Positions 8,390 to 20,060 of a stretch of DNA of 64,000 nt are shown here, one piece after another. A model generated the notes under the pieces. The model saw only the letters and a program-made list of their open reading frames with translations, searched no databases and was not told the origin of the DNA. The translations under genes and the position numbers were made by a program. Every line of letters begins with the position of its first letter. Positions within the stretch are counted from its first letter, which is position 1. The DNA comes from Calvatia gigantea (taxonomy: Eukaryota; Basidiomycota; Agaricomycetes; Agaricales; Lycoperdaceae), in the NCBI GenBank assembly GCA_025093985.1, contig JACAAK010000005.1, positions 1,178,001-1,242,000 of the forward strand. Reading direction: 5' to 3'.

Positions 8390-11300
8390 TTAACTTCTTG
8401 GTTTGGTTGGTTTGTTCAATGCTTTTTTGTGTTTCTTGCCCCCTCTTTTATGGGCATTCTCCAGATGCCTTTTTTGGTAGTCCTGTATGGCATCCTTTGC
8501 ATTTTCCAAGTTGGATTCTGCTGTCCATGTATCTTCTTCGTTGCTATACCCCTTCCAATGGACCAGAAATTGATAGCCCCTTCTGCATTTCCTTTCTCCA
8601 TGGATCTCCTCTACTTTGTACTCCTCTTTATTGTTGATGATGACTGGGTTAGGTGCTGATGGTTGTCTTTGGCTCAGGAACTCAGCTTTGTGAGCTGGTG
8701 TTAGGAGCTGTTCATTGAATACATCATGGATGGCCCATCCTTCTGGTAATACTAGCCAATATGCCACTTCTCCTATTTTTTCCTTAATAAGGAAAGGCCT
8801 ATACTGTTTTTGGCCTAGTTTCTTTGATGATTGATTGGTATGGATGTTGGTGTTTTCTAGCCATACTGCATCACCTATCTGATGTGTCTTGGTGTGGGTT
8901 TTACTATGGTCGTGTTGTTGTTTCATCTTTTCTTGATATGTCCGTAGTGCTGATGCGGCATTGTCTTGGGCAGCCTGAAGGTGTTTCAGGAATTCTGTGG
9001 TGATGGGGTTGTTTGTTGTTGGCTTGTTCTTGCCTTTCCATGGGTTCCTTCCATAGTTCAGAAAGAAAAGTGTTTCCTGTGTTCCTCTGTGTCATTTATC
9101 GTTGTACTGGAATTCTGTGATGGGAAGCCACTCTACCCAGTTGTTTTGATTGTAATTGCAATATAGGCGGATATATGTTTCCACTTCTCTGTTGATGTGT
9201 TCTGTTTGTCCATCAGTTTGTGGGTGATATACCATTGATAGATTCTGTTCTATACTAAGTCCTTTGAATAACTCCTTGGTGAATTCTGATGTGAATTGGG
9301 GCCCTCAGTCGCTCAGTACCTTCCTTGGTAGTCTGTGTAGCTTCCATATTTTGTCTTGATAAACCCTTGCAATGTCTTTGGATGAGACATCCATTGTTGT
9401 TGCTATGAGTCATATCATTTTTGTGAATCGATCAACAATGACTAGTATCATATCTTTTCCTTCTGACTCTGGTAATGGTCTGATCATGTCGATGCTGATT
9501 TCTTCCCAAGGTCCATTTGGTATAGGGAGGGGGTGAAGCGGTGATTTGAGTGGCATTATTCTAGTTTTATTCTTCTGGCAGGCTTGGCACCCTTGGATGT
9601 ACCTCTTTACATCTTTTCACATTGTTGGCCACCAGTAGTTGTGGTTGATTAGTTCCATCATTCTATGCTGGCCTGGGTGCCCTGCATCTGGGATATTGTG
9701 ATATTGTGCTAGAATCTCTTCTCATAGCTTTGGGTCAGATGGGATGTATGCACTATTTTGTCTGTAGATGATTCTGCAGTCCTTGGTGAGTTTGGACTCC
9801 TGTTTTCTTAGCTCAGTAAGGACTGTTGTCTTGCACTGAGACTTGTTCCAGATCTGTTCTAGGAATGTTGGCTCAAGGAATAGTTCTGTCTGTAAGAGCA
9901 CAGTATTATCCATGTTTTCTGTCTGTAGCCAGCTTTCTCGGATCATGGTAACTAGTTTGTCTTCTTGTTCTTCTGGTACTTGGTGGATTCAGGACAATAG
10001 GTCAGCCTTCGTGTTTGTCTTTCCAGATCTGTGTTATAGTGTGAAGTCATAGTCCTGTAAGCATAGGTACTACTGGGCCTGTCATCCATTCAGTTTTTGC
10101 AGCTCTTGGTAGTATTTTAAGTTCTCATGGTCAGTCCAGATTTCAAATTTTTCTTCAGCATCTAGCAAGTAGTGTCTTCATTCCTTCAGGACATGGATAA
10201 TGGCCAGTAGTTCTTTGTCATATATTTCATAATTGTGTTCTGCCAGTGATAATATTTGTGATGTAAAGGCGATCGGGTGCCATTTGGCCTCTTGTAGCTG
10301 CAATAGCATGCCTCCTAATGCATATAATGCATAGTCTGATGCATCGACTTCTACCCTGAACTGGCCTTGTTTTTGTGGTAGAGTTAAGACAGGCTCTTTG
10401 GTGATGCATTTTTTGAGATGGTCAAAAGCCACCTGGTGTTCTTGGTTCCATTCCCATATAGTTACTCCTTTGAGCTTGTTTAATGGCCCTGCGATCTTGC
10501 TGAAGTTCTTGATGAAATGTTGGTAGTAATTAGTGAAGTCCAGAAATCTTTCTACCTCTTTTGTGCTTTTTGGCTCAGGCCAATCTCATACTGATTTGAC
10601 TTTTTCTTCTTCCATTTCAATTCGTCCATGTCCCACTTTGACTCCTAGCATTGGGATTTCTTCTGTATCAAAGATACATTTGGTTTATTTGAAGCATAGG
10701 TTGTATTGTGCTGTGTGTTCCAGAAATTATATTGTTTGTTCTTTTAGTTGTTCTTTGGTATCACCAGGGATGGCAAAGTTGTCCATGTAGTTTACAATGT
10801 CTCCATTTTGTAAGAGGTCATGGAAGATGCTTGTCATCATTCTGGAGAAGGTCCCTGGTGAGTTGCTAAGACTGAAGTACATGACTGTTGGCTCGAAAAG
10901 TCCTTTGTTGGTGAGGAACACTGCTTTCCATTTGTCTCCTTCCTTGATCCTGACATTGTTATATCCCCAGATGATGTCAAGTTTATTGAAATATTTGGCC
11001 TTTCCAAGCTTGTCAATTACTTTGCCAATTCTCAGTAGTGGCATTTTGTCCTTGATTACTACATTGTTTAACCATCTATAGTCTTGGATTAACCTCTTGG
11101 ATCTGTCTTTCTTGGGGATGAAGAAGGTTAGTGCTGCATATGGGGATTTTGATGGTTGTATTTGTCCTGATTCCAGATTTTCTTTGATGAATGCTTTGAG
11201 TTCATCCTGCTCTTTGACTGTCATGTTGTACGTTCCTGTGCTTATTTCCTTTGGAGTGTCTTCCATTAGGACTATTTCATGATCCTATTTGGTTCATTCT

Positions 11301-11816
11301 GGAAGCTTATTGAACATTGTTTTGTTGAATAGATATGTGAACAGTTGTACATAATCTGGTAAATCTTCCAGTTTAGTCAGGTCTAGTTCATCTTCTTCTT
11401 CCCATAAGTCTTCCGTAGTGGCCATGCTCCATATTTTTTCCATGATAGGGATGTTTTGGTGGGAAAATTGGCAGTTTGGTGGGCACTGGGTGAACTTGAT
11501 TTCTCCATTGTTCCAATCTACTTCTGGGTTGTGTTTGACCAGCCAGTCATGTCCCAGAAAGACTTCTGTGTGGTCTTGTAGTTGTACGACTGAAGCTTCA
11601 ATCCACTCTTTGTGTCCTTGGATATCTATGTCAATTGTGGCTGTTTCTATTACTTTTCCACCCTGGTTTGGTATTCCATCTGTGTTCAGTACCAAGATTT
11701 GTTGTTCCAGTTTTCAGGTGGGGAGTCCTTCTTCATCTACCAGTTTCTTGCTGATGCTGGTAGTTGTGCATCCCAAGTTAACAATTATGTCCACCATTAT
11801 CTCTTTTTTTGCCATT
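8390..11816 (-). pseudogene. pol: Gypsy A1 pol: protease-RT-RNase H-integrase-chromodomain
   Basis: Sense order on the minus strand. Protease near 11816-11700, where the expected D-S/T-G reads NLG. RT 11266-10727, with YMDN in place of YMDD (10778-10789). RNase H 10432-10178 with VDASDYAL and TDHENL. Integrase zinc region with CQACQK, then the core with SD-stop-GPQF (9305-9307) and YHPQTDGQTEH. Finally WLENTNI and a chromodomain ending FLVHWKGYSNEEDTW and the stop at 8390-8392. Scattered stops, mostly TGA and TAG. The chromodomain in this class binds methylated histone H3 and targets heterochromatin (family knowledge). Dead. Confidence 0.85.
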
Positions 11817-11829
11817 TGTATTTTTCCTT

Positions 11830-13047
11830 TTAGGTTTAGTTTGTGCTTTCTTCTTTGAGGAATCATGTAAAATTTGTCTGATATCCTAGATACAAGCTTT
11901 CTGACTCTCGAGGTAGTGCCTACTTGGAGTCTTTGGAAAAATCCTTCTTTTCTTTGTCACCAATTTCTTCAACTCCTTGGACTTGTATCTTCTTGGGTGC
12001 AGTGCAGGCTTTTGCTATATGGCCTGTTTTACCACAATTGTAGTAGGTTAACCCTTTGGGTTTCTTGCAGTCTTTTGCCATATGCCTGAAAATGCTGCAG
12101 TTATAGCATTTGGGTTTCCCTTCGGCATTGAAAATGTGGTGTCAGCTTCCTATCTCCATTGGTTCTCCCATTCCTCCATAGGTTGTTCCAGTGTTGGTTT
12201 TCTTATCTCCTTGGTATTCTGATGCTTCATACCCCTATCCTACAGTGAGAATGGCTTCTGTCCATTCTGCATAGGTGTCTGGTCTGGCACTAGGTGGGTA
12301 GCCTGTGATAGTATGGATGATGTCCTGCCTGGCATTCTTCTTGAGTAGGAACATTGCATGTTTGTTGTCTGTTTTTGCCTTGCTTTTCAGGACTTGGAAC
12401 TCAATTAGATAGTTGGCTGTATTTTTGTTTCCTTGTTTGAACTTTTCTATTTGCCATTCTGCTTTGCTGTTTGAGGTGTCATTGGAGAAAGTTTTCCTAA
12501 AGTCCTTGGAGAATGCTTTCCAATCTACCGAGTCTTCTCCATCTAAGATTTGTGGGGCCTTTATGGCAGCATAAGCTCCTGCTGTTCCTCCTCTTAGCCT
12601 GGCCAAGACTGCTATAGCTTTATCATCTGCTGAGACTATTTTGTTAAATTTCATGAAAAGCATCATTGCTCTCCACTAGTCATCAAATTTGGTGCAGGTG
12701 CCATCAAAAAATCTGGGGTCTGGCACTAAGCCTTTCCCACTGGGTGCTGTTGCAGGTACTACTGTATTGTCAGTCATATCGGAGTTGGTTTCTGATTCTG
12801 TTTTGTCTGAGCTTGATTCATCTGATTTCTCCTGATGGATTAACTTTTCCTCTACTAGGTTGAGTTTGTTTAGAAGTTCTGATAATACTTTTTCTTCTGC
12901 TGGGTTTGCTCCAGGTTCATTGTGTGTTCCTCTGGTTGATTCTTCAGATACTTCAGGGTTCCCTGTTTCTTCTTCATCCGATGTTTTGGATTCATCATTG
13001 GTGACTTCAAAATTCGGTTCTCTGTATTTGTCTAGGTTTGAGCTCAT
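11830..13047 (-). pseudogene. gag: Gypsy A1 gag
   Basis: Structural protein forming the virus-like particle. Starts MSSNLDKYREPNF with an acidic Ser/Glu-rich head of about 120 residues. Then comes a capsid region (12666-12235, WKAFSKDFRKTF and a retrotransposon-Gag-like YLIEFQVL), then two CCHC-like knuckles: CYNCSIFRHMAKDC (about 12067-12107) and YNCGKTGHIAKAC (second, first Cys lost, about 12000-12045). A single TAG separates head and capsid at 12674-12676, and another stop follows the capsid (12232-12234). It is followed directly by protease. Confidence 0.75.
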
Positions 13048-13126
13048 ATACTAGCTCCTGGATTGTCTTTGTTCAGGCCTGTTTCAGCCTACTCCTTGCA
13101 AGGTGAGGTGGGGATGCTTAACCAAA

Positions 13127-13434
13127 TGTTACAACCTTAGTCTGAGTTTACCTCAGTTGCAACTTTGGGCTAAGACTTGAGGGCAAGTAAGGGGAAGAGA
13201 ACAAGAGGTAGTTAAGTATACTGAATACAGGAGTATGTATGTATGCTTAAATATGAGAGACATCCAGTTGAACAGATGGAGTTAACTACCTGAAATGTCT
13301 GATGACAATGGTGTAGTAGTTCTACGAGTCACTACTCAGAGATCGCTGGAATGTAAGTAACTGAAACAGATACAAAGGATGATTGAGAATGTAGACAAGT
13401 ACGGAGCCAGTATGATCAGTGAAAGTTTGTAACA
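13127..13434 (-). repeat. LTR of gypsy A1 (5' LTR)
   Basis: 308 bases, TGTTACAACC to TTTGTAACA. Very close to 7072-7380; the differences I noted are mostly transitions. Next base-run on the right is GATAG, not the left-hand AACTC. Confidence 0.85.
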
Positions 13435-14440
13435 GATAGCCTTTATTAGCAAAGAATGGGGAGACACCAATAGTGGCACTAGGAGCATTGTTATAGGCAA
13501 ACTCAGCTAGTGGCAGTAACTCAGTTCAGTTGTCCTGCTGGTAGTTGTAGTAGATACAGAGGTATTGCTTGAGAGTCTGATTAGTCCATTCAGTTTGTCT
13601 GTCATCTTCAGGGTAATACCCAGAGGTAAAATGCAACTTCATGTCCAGTGCTTGTTCAAGTGAGCAGAAGAAGTGTGAAATGAATTCAGAGCCACAATTG
13701 GATGTAATGTGTTCAGAGACACCATGTTTCAAGAATACATGAATAACAAATAGGTGGGCAAGTTCAGCCAAGGTGATGGTGTCATGAGTAGGAATGAACA
13801 AAGATTGCTTGGTAAGGCAATCAATGATAACAAGGATAGTGTTGTAGCTAGAAGATGTGGGAAGTTTCTTGATGAAGTCCATGGAGATAAAGTTCTATAG
13901 CTGTTCAGGAATAGGGAGCTGCTTGAGGTTTCCATAAGGTTAGTGTCATTGTGGCTTAGAGTACATGCAGGTGATGCAGGATTTGCAGAAATTTTTGACT
14001 GTCATGTGGATTTCAGGCCAAGTATAATCACATCGGACTAATTCCAGAGTCTTGTTCTGATCAAAGTGTCCAGAAAGGATGTGATTGTGCTTGTACTGTA
14101 GAATTTGAAGTCAAAGATTGTCAATGTTGGTGATGTAGATCCTATTGTCAAGGTGGAGGAAACTGGATGAATCTACAGTTCAGTGTCCTTTAGATTTGGC
14201 TAGATATTGAGCTGCAGTCAGGTCTTGTGGAAGAGATGAAAGGATGTTGGAATATAGCTAATTAAGGTCAATAATCATGGCTGTGCAAAGGGAAGGGGTA
14301 TAAAGATAAGTAGCGCAGACAGAGGCTGCAAGTTGTTCATGAGTAAAGACTGAATGGAAGTTGTGAGGATTGACTATAGCATAGCCATTATTCCCCTCTT
14401 TAGGGCAGATGTTCCCATCATCTAGTTAAAGCATCAGGCT
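13435..14440 (-). pseudogene. Gypsy B1 integrase
   Basis: Core domain MDFIKKLPTSSSYNTILVII at 13882 downward. The conserved TSDRGSEF block reads TSNCGSEF (13683-13706): the second catalytic Asp is Asn and the Arg is Cys, both explicable as CpG transitions (GATCGT to AATTGT in a TCC context). YYPEDDRQTEW follows. The upstream zinc-binding part is heavily stopped. Integrase would join the cDNA to the genome; this copy cannot. Confidence 0.7.
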
Positions 14441-14446
14441 TCATAC

Positions 14447-16200
14447 CAAGTCAGCTGGGGCAAAAGTAAATGATGAGGTTGAACTGTAACAGGAATTCGG
14501 ACCAGTAAGCTTGGTGGTAGGTGAGGATTTTAGTGGTGCAAAAGTACTCTAGGTTCTTATAGTCAGTGACCATGTCAATGGGAAGGGAAGCACCTTCAAG
14601 GTAATGCTGGCAGATTCTAAAGGCTTTGAAGATAGCCAATAGTTCCTTGTCATATGTGTCATAGTTTGACTTGGCTGAGGTAAATGTGCGGGATGTTAGA
14701 AGTGGTTAATCAGACAATTTCAGGTTTAGGCCCTTCTATGATCCTTATCATTCTATTTGTGTACTAGATGTTCTATCACCTTCTATGATGTTCCATCTAC
14801 CTGGGGTTACCTGGGTCCACTTATATTTAGATACTTCATATTGTATATAAAGTATGCACTTGACAGGTGAATTCTCTGTTGAATTACACCTTGAATACAA
14901 TGGCCTTAGCTTTCTGCTATACCAGCTCTAAGCCTTTCAGTGCTACTCTGGCAACTTTTTGGACATTTCCATTTATTCTAACATAGGAATGGAAAGCCAT
15001 GGAGTGAACTTTACCATCCTCAGTGATGATAGAAAGAATGGCAGCTAGTGTGTAGTCAGATATATTGGTCTCAATAATAATTTGAGTGTCAGGGATCCAG
15101 TGGGTCAGGATAGGAGCAGAGGTGAAAGCATCCTTCAATGATTGGAAAGTCTCTTGACATTTATCATTGAAGTTCCAAGGAATACCCTTGCAGGTAAGGC
15201 AGGTGAGAGGAACTACAATGTCAGAGTAGTTATAAATGAAGTGATGATAGAAGTTGGTGAAACCTAAGAAAGACTATATGTCCTTGACCTTCTTTGGTTC
15301 TGGCCAGTCCTGGATAATCTTGACCTTGTCCTTAGACATCTTGAGACCATTAGGAGAAAGAATGTAACCAAGATATTCAACCATGTCAAACTCGAATTTG
15401 CACTTATCCATGTGGGCATAGAGACTGTTCTGCCTAAGCCACTTGAGGATCCTCACAGACCTGCTTGCGGTATATGCTAATGTCATTGGAATAGATGAGT
15501 ATGTTGTCAAGATAGACCATAACACAGATATTTAAGAGATCTTTGAAGATGTCATTCATGAACTGCTGAAAGGCAGCAGGTGCATTGGTAAGGCCAAAAG
15601 GCATAACAAGCCACTCAAATGATCCATAGTGGGATTCAGAAGGCCATTTTCCATTCATCACCTTCTGCAATGCAGACAAGGTAATAAGCATGGCATAAGT
15701 CAATCTTGGTATAGATACAGGCTTTGCAGGGTGAATTGAGTAGATTGGATATGAGAGGAAGGGAGTAGTGATCCTTCTTAGTGATGCAGTTAAGACCTTG
15801 GAAGTTAATGCACAAACAGAGTGAGCCATCCTTTTTCTTAACAAAGAGGACAGGAGCTCCATAAGGGGAGTTGGAGGGACAGATGAATCTGATAGCAAGA
15901 TTTTCATTAATGAATTCACATAAAGCCTCTAGTTCAACTTGAGATAGAGAATAGATGGTATCAACTGGTAGTTGGCCACCTTCTTCAAAATTGATCTGGA
16001 GATCATATGGCCAATGCAGGGCAAGCTTGTCAGCCTTCATTTTATTGAAGACATCAGTGAATTCATGGTACTCTTCCAGAATATTGGACCAATCATCCTG
16101 GGGTTCCTTGACAGAGGCCAAAGAAGCTGTCATAGATGGGTTGTTGAGATTAAGGCTATATTGAACTGAACCAGGAGGCGAGAGGCACAGAAGAAGGTGG
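14447..16200 (-). pseudogene. Gypsy B1 RT and RNase H, split by an LTR
   Basis: RT from 16133: [45 protein letters not shown], then VYLDNILIY (15503-15514), where YLDD has become YLDN. Then LGYILSPNGLKMS and RNase H (15138-14984 and 14693-14451), in which the first catalytic Asp is also Asn (IIETNISDY). The LTR E insertion falls inside RNase H: AFHSY before, [13 protein letters not shown] after. Frameshifts near 15636 and 15440. Confidence 0.75.
14694..14983. repeat. Solo LTR, family E
   Basis: 290 bases, TGTTAGAAG to TTCTAACA, inserted in the B1 RNase H gene. Flanking 5-mers are CGGGA (14689-14693) and TAGGA (14984-14988), which agree if one CpG has mutated on both positions. Related copy at 40627-40918. 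Confidence 0.8.
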
Positions 16201-16272
16201 TGGCATTAACCAGTGAGACATGTGGATAAGCCACATCAGTCATGCCTGAAACAGAAGTGGTAGAAGAAGTAG

Positions 16273-17649
16273 ATCATGCTGTAAGGCAGCCTTTAAGAGC
16301 CTGAATTCCATGCAGCATCAGGCAGCCTTATGGATCGCAGATGCCTTCCAGACTGCTCCTACTGGGGCTGTGGAGTTATTTGCAGACCTTATCCCTATCT
16401 AGCTTCATCTCAAGAAGCTTGCTATATAGTTGGACTATAGGATTAAGACCCTGTCTCCTAACCACCCTCTCTGGGCTCTTATGAGCCCTGAATACTCCAG
16501 GAGTGCCAAGTTGCACTCCAGGTCTATTGGTCTCATGTTGCCTTATGTTTGTAAGAAGACAATGGGGGCCCTGATGTAGGCTGACTCCAGCCTGCCCTTA
16601 CTGGCCAAGAACTTTGCACCTATGGTATTGATGAATCAGCCTGGACACTGTCTCATGGACCTCTACTCAGATTGGGTGGAGGTCATGGAGGTGAAGCTCA
16701 ATGCAAAGGGTAAAACCAACCTGATGCATATGTTTGCTCTCAATACACATCTTTGGGAGTGCAGAGAGGATCTAGGGATTGTTTATATAGCGACAGATGT
16801 GAGTCTGCCACTGTATGGTAAATTCCAGGTAGTCTTGGCTGCCCATGTTTACCACTAGGGTGAGTCTCTTAAGGAGATTACTCACATGGCAGGCAGAGTC
16901 ACAGCTCCAGATGCCAAGCTCATGGCTATTACTCTCAGTGTTTACTTTGCTCTTAGGCAGGGGGATATCAGGCTCATATGCATCTTCACCAATTCTATTG
17001 CATTGGTGAAGCTTGCTATTGATCTATCCATACATTCCAGGCAGATGCTGTCCTAAGGGCTATATATGGCACTTAAACAGTGGCTCTCTGAGGATGCTCA
17101 GAGGTCTATTGAATTCCTTGCTGTCCCTTCTTCTGAGAAGTGGGAGTTCCACCATGCTGTCCATCAGCATGTCACATCATTTCCTCAGGTTGCTTTTGGC
17201 CTAAGGCCATTCACTTCCATTGCCTGCCTCTGTAAAGAGGTAGTCAACAATGTTCTAGAGGAATAGCAACAGCTGTACTCTACCTCTTCCTATAAGGGGC
17301 ATAGCAATATGGATTTGGCCTCTGGGGCTGATCCACATACTCCAGGCAAGCCAACCTATCTTAACAGTGGGCCCTGGCTACCCCATGTTAGTGGCTTTAA
17401 CTCACTGTGTATGAGGGCTGTGTGTGCCATTACTGGTCATGCTCTGATTTGGTCATATAGAGTACAATTCTTTCCAAATAAAGGCATTGGTTGTTTGTGT
17501 GGCACCACTCTTGAGGGGTGTTATCACATTTTTGTCCAGTGCCCTCTCCACAAGAGGAACTTGGACAGACCTCCTCAGACCATTTGTGAGCTGATTGATT
17601 TTCTGGAGGTGAATCTGGGTACATTTGTCTTCAGACCAGATAACATGGT
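16273..17649 (+). pseudogene. LINE1 ORF2 C-terminal part (RNase H and Cys/His tail)
   Basis: Holds the post-RT region and an RNase H-like domain (MAGRVTAPDAKLMAITLSV, with IFTNS where other copies read FTDS or FTGS). After that come CLCGTTLEGCYHIFVQCPLH, resembling the Cys/His-rich C-terminus of fungal LINEs, and RNLDRPPQTICELIDFLEV. Several TAG and TAA stops. Matches LINE2, LINE3 and LINE4 through this span. The last codons are cut by element D. Confidence 0.7.
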
Positions 17650-18949
17650 AAAGAGGCAAAAATGGAAGACTAGTGTGTGATAGGGATGTGTTGCTTAGAT
17701 TAAGCTGACAGAATAGATATTTAAAGATTTCTGCACAATGCAAGTTCATAGGAAGACAATCTGACAATATGAGGGACAATTCCATAAAATAACACAAAAC
17801 AATGACATAGTGGAGAACACTAGAATAGCTAACTACCTTCACTAAGAAGAGTAAAGTCAAGTTACACTGTAAAGAGTGCAACTTGCATCCCTTATCTAAG
17901 AAGTTAACGAGACACAGAACCTCAGGTACTCCCTAAGATTCACCCTTATCAAGTCAATGACCAGAAGCACACTGTTCCTACACTTGTGATACTCCAAGTA
18001 CCAGGGTGCAGTGATGCAATACACTCTTAATCTAAGCTCACTTTGCAAGTAAGCCCAAGGTCTTCTTCTTAGATTACAAAGGTCTCAACTTTAGCTCAAG
18101 TCACTTAATCCAGTTAATCTTGAAAGAACTTATTATTTTGCTTCGCTCAGGCACAATAGATCACTTTTCACTGTACTCTGAAGGCTAGGCAATGGCTAGT
18201 AGGTTTCTTGCCATATCCGATACCTTAGAGGGGGTTTATATATTATTTGAATGCTTGTTATGACAAGATAATGATTACATGACTAGGAACATATTATCAA
18301 GCAAGGTACAAACCAGTAGATTAGATTACATGCCAAGAGAGCCACAATACATTAGATTAGTGAAACATTGGAAATACAGGCAGATTCTAGGTATCTGTTT
18401 GTTCTGGGCTGTGTTTTAGCCTGTTCTCTGGATCTGCATTCTTCTCTAAATATGTAGAACATCTAAGATTTTGGACATTGTGTGAACTGTTCTCCTACAT
18501 GTCCCCATAGATTGTACACACATGCATCTATATGTGTTATTAGTTCTGAGTAATGTTCATTAATCTAATAACAGTGGCATTTTCTTGTGAACACACTGAT
18601 CATCCTTTTAGATTAAGCATGTCAGACTTATTTCTCGAGTCTAGGCTCATTGGAGGGGTCCTGTAGCTCTGTATAGACTCATTGGAATGGTTTTACCACC
18701 TGGTCTGGCTGGCATCATGACTGGTCATATGGTACACTGTTAGAATTGCTTTTAGTTAAGCACAGTGGTTATCCTGTAGCTGCTGCTATCCATCATTAAT
18801 GGCCATAGTGTTCTACAGTGATCGAGTACTCTTTTATTATACTGTTAGGCTCTTAGATTAGGTTGTACTACTACAAGAAAATTTGATATAATCATTAGAT
18901 TAGGTTTGTATGCCTTAGATTAAAGTGTGAAAATGGCTTTGCTGTTACA
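17650..18949. mobile_element. Element D, copy 1 (non-coding, TTAGATTA-rich)
   Basis: About 1.3 kb inserted in LINE1 at ACATGG/GCATCAGG. No coding frame of note. Contains roughly ten copies of TTAGATTA or its inverse, clustered toward both ends (around 17695, 18026, 18070, 18320, 18355, 18562, 18609, 18853, 18896, 18914). The same element lies in reverse orientation at 36503-37809. No terminal inverted repeat and no LTR structure found. Flanking 4-mers are TGGT and TGGG. Probably a non-autonomous transposon whose repeats bind a transposase (inference). Confidence 0.6.
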
Positions 18950-19702
18950 GTGGGCATCAGGTGAGTTGGCACATATGGGGGGTCTCCACCAAGTCTCTCT
19001 TCTTCTGGCCTACTAGGCTAGGAAGTTATTAGGAAACAAGGGTGGGGTCCCTGGGGGGTTCTTCTGGGTTTGTTCTGGTGGTTCTCCTTTCCTGGAGTAG
19101 TCTGTGGTGGTCCAGGGGCAAAAGGATTAAAAAAACAGGGGTGGGGTCCCTAGGTGGCACTGTGGGTTCATTCTGCTTTGTTGCTTTCCTCATGTGGAGC
19201 TCTGTGACATGTGGGGTTTCTACCCTTGCTACTGGGTTGCTGTGGGTCTGCTCTGGGTAGGATACCCTCTAGTCTGGGAAGTTGGGGGTCAGGGGTCTCC
19301 AAGCATGGGCCTTTTGCACTGGCTTCCCCTTACTATACTTGTTCCCTCATAGGTGCTCAGCCACTACTGCCGCTAGGCTTGTTATCTGTGGGATGGTCAG
19401 AATACTGCCACTAAGCAGCAGTGTGTCACTGGGTGTACACCACAAGACCTGGGCAACTAGGTCTTCTACAGTGTGATAGGCATTTCAGGGAACTGGGAGG
19501 TTTGCAAGTAGGGAATGGTCTGGTTTGGTTTGGGTGGGTAATTGCTTGGGCTGGATTGGATCGCTTGTGAATGTAGACTACTCTTAACTCATCAGACTTT
19601 GTAGTATGGGCTTTGTACTTTGTTACATGCAGACTGTGATTGGGCACTGTGTTATAAATTGGTGCAAGCCATGATTTTAAAAAAAAAAAAAAAAAACATC
19701 AA

Positions 19703-20035
19703 GTGAAATGGCTGTCACAGCTTCTGGAGGAGCTTGGTATAGAGCATCCCACTCCCATTCTCTATGGCAACAATGATAGGTCCAAATTCCAGACTAAAAA
19801 TCCCATTGTTGAAAAATGGTTGAAGCATATGGATATTTATTACTACTATATGCAAGAATTGGTTGAAGAGAGGACAATTGTAATTGATGATGTGTCTTTA
19901 CAAGACAATCCTGCTGATATCTTTACTAAGAATTTTGGTGTAACCAAAATCAATCTCTTCCACCCTGAGTTAGGACTTATTTTTGATTCTGACATTGAAG
20001 CTTGGCAAGCAGCTGCTCAATCATTGAAGCATTAA
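19703..20035 (+). pseudogene. Copia pol C-terminus (RNase H)
   Basis: 110 residues, uninterrupted but lacking everything upstream. KWLSQLLEELGIEHPTPILY, then a GNNDRS where the family has DN-x-A, KHMDIYYYYMQELVE and DVSLQDNPADIFTKNFG, matching the end of Copia RNase H (KHIDI-x-YHF, D-x-x-AD-x-x-TK). Only a tail, so non-functional. Confidence 0.75.
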
Positions 20036-20060
20036 TCTCCCTCCTTCAAGTGAGGAGGAG

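Larger units (their letters stand above)
7072..13434 (-). mobile_element. Gypsy A1, full-length chromovirus (Ty3/gypsy)
   Basis: Minus-strand element with LTRs at 7072-7380 and 13127-13434. Order in the sense direction: gag with two zinc knuckles, protease, RT, RNase H, integrase with chromodomain, then an extra ORF, a polypurine tract (about 7381-7392, GACCAGGGGGTAT) and the LTR. The flanking 5-mers do not match (AACTC left, GATAG right): the left neighbour is gypsy C gag, the right neighbour gypsy B. Recombination or deletion after insertion is likely. Many stops; inactive. Confidence 0.85.
13435..16272 (-). mobile_element. Gypsy B1, fragment
   Basis: Minus-strand remnant of a second gypsy family with integrase (right of the A1 LTR), RNase H and RT. 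Both LTRs, gag and the integrase C-terminus are missing. The left border is the A1 LTR and the right border is the 5'-truncated LINE1 at about 16273. It is interrupted by the solo LTR E at 14694-14983. Family B2 (22883-40626) aligns with it and shows where the pieces belong. Confidence 0.75.
16273..19698 (+). mobile_element. LINE1 copy, 5'-truncated, with poly(A)
   Basis: Non-LTR retrotransposon. It begins inside the RT C-terminal region (matching the reverse of about 51117 downward in LINE4), continues through RNase H, and after element D (17650-18949) resumes with the 3' untranslated tail (18950-19677) and ends in A19 (about 19680-19698). 5' truncation and an A-tail are LINE hallmarks. Left flank is gypsy B1 and right flank is a Copia gene, so no target duplication is visible and one side has been rearranged. 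Confidence 0.75.

Noticed and set aside
17650..18949. Element D as a solo LTR or Helitron
   Set aside because: Its ends are not TG...CA in either orientation and there is no 5' TC, 3' CTRR hairpin or A/T target; left as unclassified.
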